64,000 nucleotides of DNA from Pseudomonas helvetica (GCF_039908645.1 NZ_CP150917.1:1150501-1214500); one strand, 5' to 3'; shown: positions 17,985 through 27,104, counted from the first letter of the stretch. Notes: generated from the letters alone by a model not told the origin. Program-made: numbers and translations.

Positions 17985-18869
17985 ATGAGGCCGGTAAATT
18001 TCGATCTAGATGCCATGCGCAGTTTCGTCACCGGGGTCGAACTGGGCAGCTTTGCCAAGGCGGCGCAAAAACTCGCGCGTTCGACGTCAGCCATCAGCGC
18101 CCAGTTGAAGAAACTGGAAGCCCAGGTGGGCTCAGCACTTTTCAAAAAGGCAGGTCGCGGGCTTGCCCTGACTGATACGGGAGAGGTGCTGCTCAATTAC
18201 TCTCGGCGTCTTTTGAGTCTCAACGACGAGACCATCACTGCCGTCTCCGAGCTGAAGCTCAAGGGATGGGTACGCCTCGGGCTTCAGGAGGATTTCAGTA
18301 GCTTCTTGCCGACGGTGTTGGGCAGGTTCGCCAGGGCTCATCCCGATGTTCGAGTGGAAGCCCGGATTGCGCGCAATGCTGACCTGCTGAACCGGATCGA
18401 AAATGGCTCGCTCGATTTGGCGGTGGTGTGGGGTGACGTGCCGGACGTCGGATACCGGGAGAGGGTGGCGGAACTGCAAATGGAGTGGATTGGCTCTTCT
18501 CACCAGTACCTCGACTGGCGCGTCGAATCAGGGACACCGCTGCCCATCATTGCGTTTGACACGCCATGTCCTTTTCATTCGATGGCCACTGCGGCGCTGA
18601 ATCGCGAGGGAATTCCCTGGCTGCTGTCGTTTACCAGTTCCAGCCTTAACGGCCTGTCCGCGGCGACCGAAGCCGGTTTGGGCTACACGATCAGGACAGC
18701 CCTGGGCTTGCAATCGGGGACCGAACTGTTGGCTGCCGGCGAACGAGGTTTGCCGCCTTTACCCTCCATAGCCCTGATGCTGCACCGAAGAGAGGCTAAC
18801 CCTGATCCGCTGACCGAGCGTTTGTCGAATATCGTCATGCAGGCAATTCGAAGTGAAATTGTTTACTGA
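17985..18869 (+). CDS. LysR-family transcriptional regulator
   Basis: ATG 17985 follows AGGAT and gives 294 residues. The N-terminal helix-turn-helix is plain (MRSFVTGVELGSFAKAAQKL, STSAISAQLKKLEAQVGSALF), followed by the effector-binding domain (LRLGLQED form, NGSLDLAVVWGDVP). It faces away from the MFS transporter gene with 71-104 bases between, so it is the probable regulator of that transporter. Downstream lies a copy of the dispersed palindrome. Confidence 0.92.
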   Translation: MRPVNFDLDAMRSFVTGVELGSFAKAAQKLARSTSAISAQLKKLEAQVGSALFKKAGRGLALTDTGEVLLNYSRRLLSLNDETITAVSELKLKGWVRLGLQEDFSSFLPTVLGRFARAHPDVRVEARIARNADLLNRIENGSLDLAVVWGDVPDVGYRERVAELQMEWIGSSHQYLDWRVESGTPLPIIAFDTPCPFHSMATAALNREGIPWLLSFTSSSLNGLSAATEAGLGYTIRTALGLQSGTELLAAGERGLPPLPSIALMLHRREANPDPLTERLSNIVMQAIRSEIVY

Positions 18870-18918
18870 GCGATAAATGGCGAGCGTTAGTGTGATGTTC
18901 GTGTAAAACGGACATGAG

Positions 18919-18970
18919 AGGACAAACCACGGTTTCTCATATTCATTATCGTGGTCTGTCCCTGTATTTT
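18919..18970. repeat. Dispersed palindrome, copy 2
   Basis: The left arm GGACAAACCACGGTTTCTCA and the right arm ATCGTGGTCTGTCCCTGTAT can pair as a hairpin (CCACG with CGTGG and flanks). It is one of the two best kept copies and lies between convergent LysR and hemerythrin genes. Confidence 0.75.
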
Positions 18971-19016
18971 CACTGCGTGATGGCTGCTATTGGCTGGACG
19001 TGGTTGGGCGCTCCAA

Positions 19017-19475
19017 CTAATGCCACTGACTCCTTACTTCCTGCCACTGAGTTTCTGACAGCCACTTATCTGCCATCGGGAAGAAGATGTTCTCCTCGGA
19101 CTCCATATGATCATAGTATTTCTTGATAAAGTCATCGATGGTATCAGCGATCACTTTCATTTCCTGAGTTGAATCTTCCAACGCCTTGAGTTGTCCAGCA
19201 ATGCGCCCAAATGCCAGATGGTCGCGCTCGATATCCTTGACCCGTGGATGGATCGGTGCCTCGGTCTCCAGCAAGGCCCGCCGGATAATCTCTTCATTTT
19301 CATGGTGATGCCGCTCTGCGTCGCCATGCAAGGCTTCCAGTTCCTGAAACAACAGCTTGCGATCATCGGCATCGGCGGACTCATGTTTCATTTTTCCCAG
19401 TAATCCTTTGATCTGGGTAATTTTTTTAGCCACCTCATGATGGTAAGTGTGCAGTTCATTCAACAGGGTGTTCAT
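19017..19475 (-). CDS. Hemerythrin-like HHE-domain protein
   Basis: ATG 19475 follows GAGAGGA and gives 152 residues. The protein is a four-helix bundle by pattern with the metal ligands of the HHE family: an N-terminal His in ELHTYHHE, the HHHENEEIIRR segment, IERDHLAFG, and the C-terminal HMESEENIFFP. These proteins bind a di-iron centre and oxygen or NO. The gene stands alone; its position next to formate dehydrogenase genes is probably incidental. Confidence 0.87.
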   Translation of the reverse strand: MNTLLNELHTYHHEVAKKITQIKGLLGKMKHESADADDRKLLFQELEALHGDAERHHHENEEIIRRALLETEAPIHPRVKDIERDHLAFGRIAGQLKALEDSTQEMKVIADTIDDFIKKYYDHMESEENIFFPMADKWLSETQWQEVRSQWH

Positions 19476-19846
19476 ATAAAGTCCTCTCCGCTGCACCAAG
19501 GCATCATGAATAATTAATATTAATCACCAACTTCCAAGGGTGGTCATATATGAACTTCCATCACGTCTAATGCCTCCACCCACAGCATTCATCACTATGT
19601 ACTAAACCTTCTTAGTATAGTCGGGCGCCCAATACTCACCCCGGGAAATGTGCAGCCCTTGGATGAATTGGAAATATCAGGTCAGTGTTGATATGCGTTA
19701 TTTGATCGACTGCAGGAAAGGCTGCAAATAACAGGGGGACGGTGGTTTTTGGGGGAGGAGCGGCGGGGCGTTATCAAGCGGAGCATGAGGTTGCCCCTTG
19801 GCCTGTCTTCACAAACCAAGGGGCAATTTCAATGGATCAGATGAAC
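19476..19846. other. Gene-free gap between hemerythrin and fds operon
   Basis: These 371 bases hold no convincing reading frame. The right part carries the hairpin at 19791-19826 behind fdsD. The left part is AT-rich (TAATTAATATTAATC near 19510) and should contain the promoter of the hemerythrin gene, but I cannot fix its -10 and -35 boxes. Confidence 0.6.
19791..19826 (-). terminator. Hairpin terminator candidate behind fdsD
   Basis: TTGCCCCTTGG and CCAAGGGGCAA form a perfect 11-base stem with a 14-base loop, 20 bases after the fdsD stop. There is no T run, so it may act as an mRNA 3' barrier or need Rho. Confidence 0.65.
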
Positions 19847-20068
19847 CTAAGCCTCCCAGCCCGCCTCACTGACTGCCGCCTGCACCAGCGGGTGCAAGTC
19901 TGCCCCTTGATGCTCTGTCTGCCAGGCCAGCAATTCCTTGCGCATGCCGGGCGTCCAGTACATTTTCAGGTGATTACGCACGTCGAGCACGGCCTGTTTC
20001 TGGTCCGGCTCGCTGGCGAAGTACTGGGCGATCTGGTTGGCCATTTTGATCAGGTTGGCGGTGCTCAT
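19847..20068 (-). CDS. fdsD: Formate dehydrogenase delta subunit
   Basis: The 73-residue protein (MSTANLIKMANQIAQYFAS at the start) matches the FdsD family, with the conserved HLKMYWTPGMRKELL region. The delta subunit is a small accessory of the soluble NAD-dependent molybdenum formate dehydrogenase and is needed for a stable complex. Its ATG overlaps the stop of fdsA by four bases, so it is the last cistron of a tightly coupled operon. Confidence 0.92.
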   Translation of the reverse strand: MSTANLIKMANQIAQYFASEPDQKQAVLDVRNHLKMYWTPGMRKELLAWQTEHQGADLHPLVQAAVSEAGWEA

Positions 20069-22953
20069 CGGCGTACCTCGGCTTTTGCTCCGGCAGCGCG
20101 GGCCTGACGGCGTTCGTCGAGCAGGCGTTGTTGTTCGTCGCTGAACTCCTGATAGCGTTTTTGCCATTCGGAAGGGTGGTAGACGCGGCTGACTTCCACG
20201 GCGGTGACCTTGTACTCCGGACAGTTGGTGGCCCAGTCGGAGTTGTCGGTGGTGATGACGTTGGCCCCCGATTCCGGGAAGTGGAAGGTGGTGTACACCA
20301 CGCCCGGGGCTACTCGTTCGGTGATTCGCGCACGCAGGACGGTTTGTCCGGCGCGGCTGCCGATGCCGACCCAGTCACCTTCGTTGATGCCGCGGCTCTC
20401 GGCGTCGGTCGGGTGGATTTCCAGGCGGTCTTCGTCGTGCCAGGCGACGTTTTCGGTACGCCGGGTCTGGGCGCCGACGTTGTACTGGCTGAGGATCCGC
20501 CCGGTGGTCAGCAGCAGCGGATAGCGGCTGTTGACCTTTTCCTCGGTGGGCACGTAGCCGGTGAGCATGAAGCGCCCCTTGCCGCGCACGAATTCCTCGA
20601 TGTGCATGGTCGGCGTGCCGTCCGGTGCTGCGGCGTTGCACGGCCATTGCAGGCTGCCGTGGCGATCCAGCGAGGCGTAGCTGACGTTGGTGAAGGTCGG
20701 CGTCAGGCTGGCGATTTCATCCATGATTTGCGACGGATGCTGGTAGTTCATCGGGTAACCGAGGGCGTTGGCCAGGGCCACCGTGCCTTCCCAGTCGGCC
20801 TTGCCGCCCAGCGGTTCCATGACTTTGCGTACTCGGGAGATGCGTCGCTCGGCGTTGGTGAAGGTGCCGTCTTTTTCCAGGAACGAACTGCCCGGCAAGA
20901 ACACGTGGGCGAACTTGGCGGTTTCGTTGAGGAAAATGTCCTGCACCACGATGCATTCCATGGCCGACAGGGCCGCGGTGACGTGCTGGGTATTCGGGTC
21001 GCTCTGGGCGATGTCTTCACCCTGGCAATACAAGCCCTTGAAGCTGCCGCCCAGGGCGGCTTCGAACATGTTGGGAATACGCAGGCCCGGATCGGGTTGC
21101 AGCGTAACGTTCCAGGCTTGTTCGAATTGCGCTCGTACCACCTCGTTGGAGATGTGCCGGTAGCCGGGCAACTCGTGCGGGAAGGAGCCCATGTCGCAGG
21201 AGCCCTGAACGTTGTTCTGCCCACGCAGCGGGTTCACGCCCACGCCTTCGCGGCCGATGTTGCCAGTGACCATGGCCAGGTTGGCGATGCCCATGACCGC
21301 GGTGCTGCCCTGGCTGTGTTCGGTAACGCCCAAGCCGTAGTAGATCGCCGCATTGCCACCGGTGGCATACAGCCGGGCGGCGGCGCGGATGTCGGCAGCG
21401 GCGACGCCGCAGATCTCGCCAAGGACTTCCGGCGAGTTTTCCGCACGGCTGACGAACGCCTTCCACTGGGCGAAATCGCTGCCCTCGCAACGGGCGTCGA
21501 TAAAGTCCTGGTTGAGCAGGCCTTCGGTGACGATGACGTGGGCCAGGGCGTTGAGCATGGCGACGTTGGTGCCCGGGCGCAGGGCCAGATGCAGTTCGGC
21601 GCGGGCATGCACCGTGTCCACCAGGTCAATGCGGCGTGGGTCGATAACGATCAACCGCGCGCCTTCACGCAGGCGGCGCTTGAGCTGGGAGGCGAACACC
21701 GGGTGGGCGTCGCTCGGGTTGGCGCCCATCACCAGAATCACGTCGGCCTGCATCACCGAGTCGAAGCTCTGAGTGCCGGCGGACTCGCCCAGGGTTTGTT
21801 TCAGGCCATAGCCGGTCGGCGAGTGGCAGACCCGCGCACAGGTGTCGACGTTGTTGTTGCCAAACGCGGCGCGCACCAGTTTTTGCACCAGGTAGGTTTC
21901 TTCGTTGGTGCAGCGGCTGGAGGTGATGCCACCAATGGAGTCGCGGCCATATTTTTGCTGCAAGCGGCGGAATTCACTGGCGGCGTAGGTCACCGCTTCG
22001 TCCCAGCTGACTTCCTGCCAAGGGTCGTTGATGTGCTTGCGGATCATCGGCTTGGTGATGCGATCCGGGTGGGTCGCGTAGCCCCAGGCAAAACGCCCTT
22101 TGACGCAGGAGTGGCCGTGGTTAGCCTGGCCATTCTTGTCGGGGACCATGCGCACGACCTGGTCGCCTTTCATCTCGGCGCGGAACGAGCAGCCCACGCC
22201 GCAATAGGCGCAGGTGGTGATTACGCTGTGTTCGGGCTGACCCAGCTCGACCACGCTTTTTTCCATCAGGGTTGCGGTTGGGCAGGCTTGTACACAGGCG
22301 CCGCAGGACACGCATTCCGAGTCGAGGAAGTTCTCGCCACCGGCGGCCGCGACCCGGGATTCGAAACCGCGCCCGGTAATGGTCAGGGCAAAGGTACCCT
22401 GGGTTTCTTCGCAGGCGCGCACGCAGCGGTTGCAGACGATGCACTTGCTCGGGTCGTAGTCGAAGTAGGGGTTGGAGGTGTCCTTCTGGTCGTCCAGATG
22501 GTTCTCGCCTTCATAGCCGTAACGCACTTCCCGCAGGCCGACCTGGCCGGCGACGGTTTGCAGCTCGCAGTTGCCGTTGGCCGAACAGGTCAGGCAGTCC
22601 AGCGGGTGATCGGAGATGTACAGCTCCATGACGTTGCGGCGCAGGGTCGCGAGCTTTGGCGTCTGGGTGTGCACGCTCATGCCTTCGCTGACCGGCGTGG
22701 TGCAGGACGCCGGGTAACCGCGCATGCCGTCGATCTCGACCAGGCACATGCGGCAGGAGCCGAAGGCTTCCAGGCTGTCGGTGGCACACAGTTTGGGAAT
22801 AGTGGTGCCCAGCAGCGCGGCGGCGCGCATCACCGACGTGCCTTCGGGCACGCTGATGCTTTGGCCGTCGATGTTCAGGGTGACCTGCACTTCGCTGTGG
22901 CGAGCCGGGGTGCCCAGATCGATATCGGTGTTCGGGTCGAAGAGAGTGATCAT
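20065..22953 (-). CDS. fdsA: NAD-dependent formate dehydrogenase, catalytic alpha subunit
   Basis: The 962-residue subunit oxidises formate to carbon dioxide at a molybdopterin site. From the N-terminus: a [2Fe-2S] domain (FGSCRMCLVEIDG), the His-Cys3 cluster segment (HPLDCLTCSANGNCELQ), two [4Fe-4S] ferredoxin motifs (CIVCNRCVRAC and CVSCGACVQACP), a further cluster in TTCAYCGVGC, then the bis-MGD domains with the Mo-ligand Cys in ARVCHSPTG. Cluster equipment and length agree with FdsA of Cupriavidus and Rhodobacter. It overlaps both flanking genes by four bases. The maturation gene fdsC/fdhD is not in this operon. Confidence 0.96.
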   Translation of the reverse strand: MITLFDPNTDIDLGTPARHSEVQVTLNIDGQSISVPEGTSVMRAAALLGTTIPKLCATDSLEAFGSCRMCLVEIDGMRGYPASCTTPVSEGMSVHTQTPKLATLRRNVMELYISDHPLDCLTCSANGNCELQTVAGQVGLREVRYGYEGENHLDDQKDTSNPYFDYDPSKCIVCNRCVRACEETQGTFALTITGRGFESRVAAAGGENFLDSECVSCGACVQACPTATLMEKSVVELGQPEHSVITTCAYCGVGCSFRAEMKGDQVVRMVPDKNGQANHGHSCVKGRFAWGYATHPDRITKPMIRKHINDPWQEVSWDEAVTYAASEFRRLQQKYGRDSIGGITSSRCTNEETYLVQKLVRAAFGNNNVDTCARVCHSPTGYGLKQTLGESAGTQSFDSVMQADVILVMGANPSDAHPVFASQLKRRLREGARLIVIDPRRIDLVDTVHARAELHLALRPGTNVAMLNALAHVIVTEGLLNQDFIDARCEGSDFAQWKAFVSRAENSPEVLGEICGVAAADIRAAARLYATGGNAAIYYGLGVTEHSQGSTAVMGIANLAMVTGNIGREGVGVNPLRGQNNVQGSCDMGSFPHELPGYRHISNEVVRAQFEQAWNVTLQPDPGLRIPNMFEAALGGSFKGLYCQGEDIAQSDPNTQHVTAALSAMECIVVQDIFLNETAKFAHVFLPGSSFLEKDGTFTNAERRISRVRKVMEPLGGKADWEGTVALANALGYPMNYQHPSQIMDEIASLTPTFTNVSYASLDRHGSLQWPCNAAAPDGTPTMHIEEFVRGKGRFMLTGYVPTEEKVNSRYPLLLTTGRILSQYNVGAQTRRTENVAWHDEDRLEIHPTDAESRGINEGDWVGIGSRAGQTVLRARITERVAPGVVYTTFHFPESGANVITTDNSDWATNCPEYKVTAVEVSRVYHPSEWQKRYQEFSDEQQRLLDERRQARAAGAKAEVRR

Positions 22954-24512
22954 TGGTCGGCCTCCGAGGCTTGCAGACCGAAGTCAGCGGGGAAGTACTT
23001 GAGAGCGCTGACCACTGGATAGGAAGTCATGCCGCCCAGCGCGCACAGCGAACCGTACTGCAGGGTGTCGCACAGGTCCTTGAGGATGATCACCTGTTCA
23101 TCGCGACTGCTCTGGTCCGGCGCGGCCAGCAGGCGGTCGATCACCTCCACGCCACGGGTCGAGCCGATGCGGCAGGGAGTACATTTGCCACAGGATTCCT
23201 CGGCGCAGAACTGCATGGCGAAACGCGCCATGTGGGCCATGTCGAGGCTGTCGTCAGCCACCACCACACCACCGTGACCGAGCATGGCGCCGATGGCGGC
23301 GAACGCTTCGTAATCCAGCGGCGTGTCGAATTGCCCCGGTGGCACCCAGGCGCCGAGAGGGCCGCCCACTTGCGCGGCTTTCAGCGGTCGGCCACTGGCG
23401 GTACCGCCGCCGTACTCTTCCACCAGTTCGCGCAGGGTCAGGCCAAAGGCCCGCTCTACCAAACCGCCGTGACGAACATTGCCCGCCAGTTGGAAGGGCA
23501 TGGTGCCCAGGGAACGGCCCATGCCGTAATCACGATAGAACTGCGCGCCCTTGGCCATAATCAGCGGCACCGAGGCCAGCGTCAGCACGTTGTGCACCAG
23601 GGTCGGCAGGCCGAACAGGCCCTGCAAGGCCGGGATCGGCGGCTTGGCGCGGACGATCCCGCGCTTGCCTTCGAGCGAGTCGAGCAGCGCGGTTTCTTCA
23701 CCGCAGATGTAAGCGCCGGCACCGACCCGCACTTCCATATCAAAGGCTAGACCGCTGCCGCCGACATTGGCGCCGAGGTAACCGGCCGCCCGGGCGATGT
23801 CCAGCGCCTCGCGCAATGTGGCCACGGCTTGTGGATATTCCGAGCGCACATAGATGTAGCCATAGCTGGCGCCGACGGTGATGCCGGCAATGGCCATGCC
23901 TTCGATCAACAGGAAGGGGTCACCTTCCATCAACATACGGTCGGCGAAAGTGCCGGAGTCGCCTTCGTCGGCGTTGCACACAATGTATTTCTGCGCCGCC
24001 TGAGTGCCGCGCACCGTGCGCCATTTGATCCCGGCCGGGAACGCCGCGCCGCCACGACCACGCAGGCCCGAATCGAACACAGCAGTCGCGGTCTGCTCAC
24101 CGCCCAAGGCGACGGCCTGGGTCAAGCCCTCGAAACCGCCGTGAGCGCGGTAATCGTCCAGCGACAGCGGCCGGGTAATGCCGGCGCGGGCGAACAGCAG
24201 GCGTTGTTGCGACTTCAGATAAGGCAATTCCTCCACCAGGCCCAAAGCCAGTGGATGGGCGGACGGCTCGCCTTGCAGCGCATCGAGCAGCGATGGCACA
24301 TCGGCGGCGGTCAGCGGGCCGAAGCCAATACGGCCTTGCGGCGTGTCCACTTCCAGCAGCGGTTCCAGCCAGTACAGACCACGAGAACTGGTGCGTTGCA
24401 GGTCCAGCGGCAGATTGCGTTCGCGGGCCTGAGTGGCCAGGGCCACGGCCACCTCATCGGCGCCCACGGCACGGGCAAGCGAATCACAGGGCAGATAAAG
24501 ACTCGGCATCAT
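22950..24512 (-). CDS. fdsB: NAD-dependent formate dehydrogenase, beta subunit (FMN, NAD site)
   Basis: The 520-residue subunit is a NuoF homologue. It binds FMN and NAD (GLRGRGGAAFPAGIKW, CNADEGDSGTFADR, GAGAYICGEETALLDS) and one [4Fe-4S] cluster (ESCGKCTPCRIGSTRG). An N-terminal thioredoxin-like extension is present, as in FdsB. The first ATG at 24512 overlaps the gamma stop in ATGATG form; the second at 24509 is an equal alternative. The subunit passes electrons from the alpha clusters to NAD in the cytosol. Confidence 0.95.
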   Translation of the reverse strand: MMPSLYLPCDSLARAVGADEVAVALATQARERNLPLDLQRTSSRGLYWLEPLLEVDTPQGRIGFGPLTAADVPSLLDALQGEPSAHPLALGLVEELPYLKSQQRLLFARAGITRPLSLDDYRAHGGFEGLTQAVALGGEQTATAVFDSGLRGRGGAAFPAGIKWRTVRGTQAAQKYIVCNADEGDSGTFADRMLMEGDPFLLIEGMAIAGITVGASYGYIYVRSEYPQAVATLREALDIARAAGYLGANVGGSGLAFDMEVRVGAGAYICGEETALLDSLEGKRGIVRAKPPIPALQGLFGLPTLVHNVLTLASVPLIMAKGAQFYRDYGMGRSLGTMPFQLAGNVRHGGLVERAFGLTLRELVEEYGGGTASGRPLKAAQVGGPLGAWVPPGQFDTPLDYEAFAAIGAMLGHGGVVVADDSLDMAHMARFAMQFCAEESCGKCTPCRIGSTRGVEVIDRLLAAPDQSSRDEQVIILKDLCDTLQYGSLCALGGMTSYPVVSALKYFPADFGLQASEADQ

Positions 24513-24985
24513 GCGTCCTCCAGGCAAGCGTCGAGCAGGGCATCGAGGCGCTCGGCACTGAGTCGCGCATGCACCTGACCATCCAGCTCCAGAGCGGGCG
24601 AGCAGGCACAGGCGCCGAGGCAATACACCGGGCGCAGGCTGATGCTGCCGTCGGCACTGCTGCCGTGGTCGTCCAGTTGCAGGCGTTCACGCAATTGCGC
24701 CGCGAGCTGCTCGGCGCCGCGGCTCTGGCAGGACTCGGCCCGGCACAAGCGCAGGATATGCCGCGCCGGAGGGGCGGTACGGAAGTCATGGTAGAAGCTG
24801 ATCACCCCGCGAACCTCGGCCTGACTCAGGTTCAGCGCATGGGCAATCTCGGGGACGGCGGCATCGGGGATGTAACCGATGCCCTCCTGAATATCATGAA
24901 GGATCGGCAACAGCGCGCCGGGCGAACCCTTGTGGCGCTCCAGCAGGTTGTTGACCATAGACAGGTGCAACATCTCATCAGGCAT
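24509..24985 (-). CDS. fdsG: NAD-dependent formate dehydrogenase, gamma subunit
   Basis: ATG 24985 follows GAGGAAT and gives 158 residues of a NuoE-type [2Fe-2S] protein. The cluster ligands lie in LCRAESCQSRGAE and YCLGACACSPALELDG, and the N-terminal helices (LHDIQEGIGYIPDAAVPEIA) are typical. It is the first cistron of fdsGBAD, all joined by four-base overlaps. About 300 bases upstream hold the promoter, which I could not assign. Confidence 0.94.
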   Translation of the reverse strand: MPDEMLHLSMVNNLLERHKGSPGALLPILHDIQEGIGYIPDAAVPEIAHALNLSQAEVRGVISFYHDFRTAPPARHILRLCRAESCQSRGAEQLAAQLRERLQLDDHGSSADGSISLRPVYCLGACACSPALELDGQVHARLSAERLDALLDACLEDA

Positions 24986-25282
24986 ACAGCATTCCTCACG
25001 ATCACGGGCAAACCAGGTGGTTGTCGGTTGTCCGAAAGTGTCGGCTGCGGCAGTCACGCCACGTCACGGTATCGTGGCATTTTCAGGCCGTTGGCCAGGC
25101 ACCCTGAGCGGGCATCTTGTTGGGCCCGGTACGGTCTTTGCCGCACCTCTTCAGGGCATATAGGGCAGCTTGCCACGCCGCCTTTGAATCATCTGCACGA
25201 AAGCGACGTGTTCGGTTCTGCCTACGACTACCCGTTAAGTCTAGAAGAGTGTGGCCGAAGGCGCCGTCTCTGGAGGGGATTT
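24986..25282. other. Promoter gap upstream of fdsG
   Basis: No gene is visible in these 297 bases. Short inverted pieces occur (CCACGTCACGGTATCGTGG near 25050), which could be part of an operator, but nothing can be named. Confidence 0.45.
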
Positions 25283-25480
25283 ATGCTTTTTTGCTTTAGA
25301 GGTTATGCAAAAAAGATTGCTGGCGGGAGGGTTTTGCGGCGTGATTGTCATCATTGTGCAACGGTGCAAGCCACTGTCATGCTGCTCGGTGATGAGGGAT
25401 TGCACCTGAGGTTTTCGCACGCTAGCGATATCAAAGGCTTGCGCATGGGCACCTCCGTGAAGTGGGGGAGCGATCAGTGA
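25283..25480 (+). CDS. Possible small protein, unknown
   Basis: ATG 25283 has a very strong ribosome site (GGAGGGGA, seven bases before) and encodes 65 residues beginning MLFCFRGYAKKIAGGRVLRR. It has a DCHHC cluster in the middle and is otherwise unremarkable. The ribosome site is the main reason to list it. It ends 65 bases before the kinase start, so it could be a leader cistron of that gene. No family was recognised. Confidence 0.3.
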   Translation: MLFCFRGYAKKIAGGRVLRRDCHHCATVQATVMLLGDEGLHLRFSHASDIKGLRMGTSVKWGSDQ

Positions 25481-25545
25481 TTTCCCCCGACCGCATAACT
25501 GGCAACCGCCTGAACTGGCTTACCTCACTAATCGAAGGATATAGA

Positions 25546-26052
25546 ATGCTCATTGTCTTCAGCGGCCTTCCAGGCACTGGAAAGACGACTATCGCCAGAG
25601 ACCTGGCTACCAGAATCAGTGCCGTGTATCTGCGGATCGATACGATTGAGCAGGCTATCCGAAATGCGGGGGTCCTGGCACAAGACGTGGGGCGAAGCGG
25701 TTACTTGGTCGCTAATGAGCTTGCACTGAGCAATCTTCGTTTTGGTAACACGGTCATAGTTGACTGTGTTAACCCAGTTAGCGAAAGCCGAAAGGCGTGG
25801 AGCGAAATCGCCACACGTTCTGGTGCTCCATTAGTGAATATTCAGGTGGTCTGCTCTGATAAACATGAACACCAGCGACGGGTAGAAACCAGGAAGGTAG
25901 ATGTTCCTGGGCTGACTCCACCCACCTGGCAGTCTGTACTGGATCATGACTATGAGGCGTGGGATAACGCGCCGTTTAGTATTGACACGGCCCTGACGTC
26001 TCCAGCGGAGGCAGTGGCGATGATCACTAAACGATTTTTATCCGGGGAGTAG
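25546..26052 (+). CDS. P-loop kinase, AAA_33 type
   Basis: ATG 25546 follows GAAGGA and gives 168 residues. The Walker A motif is FSGLPGTGKTTIARDLA, with LRIDTIEQAIR after strand 2 and a Walker-B-like NTVIVDCVNPV. This is the layout of small zeta-toxin, chloramphenicol-phosphotransferase or gluconate-kinase-like enzymes that phosphorylate small molecules. No substrate can be named. A longer in-frame start at 25462 lacks support. A copy of the dispersed palindrome follows its stop. Confidence 0.8.
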   Translation: MLIVFSGLPGTGKTTIARDLATRISAVYLRIDTIEQAIRNAGVLAQDVGRSGYLVANELALSNLRFGNTVIVDCVNPVSESRKAWSEIATRSGAPLVNIQVVCSDKHEHQRRVETRKVDVPGLTPPTWQSVLDHDYEAWDNAPFSIDTALTSPAEAVAMITKRFLSGE

Positions 26053-26061
26053 AGGAAGAAA

Positions 26062-26116
26062 CGGGGACAGAACACATCTTCTCACGCCCGTAATCGTGGT
26101 CTGTCCCTGTATCTCC
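26062..26116. repeat. Dispersed palindrome, copy 3
   Basis: The left arm ACGGGGACAGAACACATCTT is followed by CTCACGCCCG and the right arm TAATCGTGGTCTGTCCCTGT. GGGACAG and CTGTCCC form the outer stem. It lies ten bases behind the kinase stop and may serve as its transcript end. Confidence 0.75.
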
Positions 26117-26165
26117 TACCCGTCTCATCGCTCGGCATGTCGACTTTCAAATAAGGAAAAATAAT

Positions 26166-26915
26166 ATGGACATTAAACGCTTCTGTCCTTCAGTACGCCG
26201 CTTCATACAGATGGAAGCGATTATCTTGCTTCTGATGACACCGTTTTTTGCTCGTGCGGACATTACCGAGGAACAGGCGACGGCCAACTGTTTGAAAATT
26301 AGTGAATACTCCGCTGAAGGTGGGAGGTATTACAAACTCAAACAGTACACCAAGGCTCGGAAACAGTATGAGCAGCAGGCCGGCTGGTCTGAAAGTTGTC
26401 AGCTGGATGAGCAGAAAATTGCGCTGGCCTACAATAACGTTGCACTCACCTACGTACATGAAGGCAATTACCTGAAGGCCCGTGCGTGGCTGAGTATTCT
26501 GCCAAACGACAAGAAATCGATCTTCAATCTTGGCAAGATCAGTGATGATGTAAAAAAAGCACTGGAGAAGCTGCCGAATCAGTCAGAAGGGCTGTATTGG
26601 CAATATGCCGGGGCGGCTTTATGGAACTCGATGACGATCAAGCCGCAAGGTCGGAAATACAAAGTTGATTTCCAGGGTTATTATGCTGGCCTGATGGCGA
26701 TGTATTACGGTCCCAATATAGGTGAATTTTCAACGGTCTTAGAAGTTGATAATGGGAAGGCTAATTACGCCATGAGTGGAGAGGGCGAAGGCGACTGTGT
26801 CTATGACTTCGATATTAAAAAAGAACTGATGACGGTAAAGCGTACTGCGGGTGAGTGGTGCGGTTTTGGTCATAATGTGGGTGCTGAAGGTATTTATCAC
26901 AGAGTCGAGTTCTAG
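26166..26915 (+). CDS. Unrecognised exported protein with TPR-like region
   Basis: ATG 26166 follows AAGGA. The 249-residue product has a basic N-terminus, a hydrophobic stretch and a likely signal cleavage after FFARA. Residues about 45-110 look like two helical hairpins of TPR type (YYKLKQYTKARKQYEQQAG, NNVALTYVHEGNYLKARAWL). The C-terminal 100 residues appear beta-rich with two cysteines that could pair. I cannot name the family. Base composition is lower in GC than the core genes, in keeping with an accessory origin. Confidence 0.75.
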   Translation: MDIKRFCPSVRRFIQMEAIILLLMTPFFARADITEEQATANCLKISEYSAEGGRYYKLKQYTKARKQYEQQAGWSESCQLDEQKIALAYNNVALTYVHEGNYLKARAWLSILPNDKKSIFNLGKISDDVKKALEKLPNQSEGLYWQYAGAALWNSMTIKPQGRKYKVDFQGYYAGLMAMYYGPNIGEFSTVLEVDNGKANYAMSGEGEGDCVYDFDIKKELMTVKRTAGEWCGFGHNVGAEGIYHRVEF

Positions 26916-27104
26916 CCGCTTTCGGAATTTGCGTAACCCAGTCACGCTGATCCCGTACAGAGGACGTAAACAACTTTCCGGGTCCACTCAAGCAGAAACT
27001 TGTGTTGGTGCAATGGAGCGCTATAGGGCTGCTTTCTGCGATGACTGTGCTGGTTGCTGTGGGTAAATCAGGGTAAGCGTCCGGGGACACACCTGTTTGG
27101 ATAC

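Noticed and set aside
20128..23022. A 964-codon plus-strand frame across fdsA
   Set aside because: It mirrors the GC-rich third codon positions of fdsA on the opposite strand; its protein has no recognisable domain, whereas fdsA has all expected cluster motifs.
26928..27066. Plus-strand frame after the exported protein gene as a small gene
   Set aside because: It has no ribosome site and starts from the shared 33-base sequence in a frame different from the DUF6124 gene; more likely non-coding.
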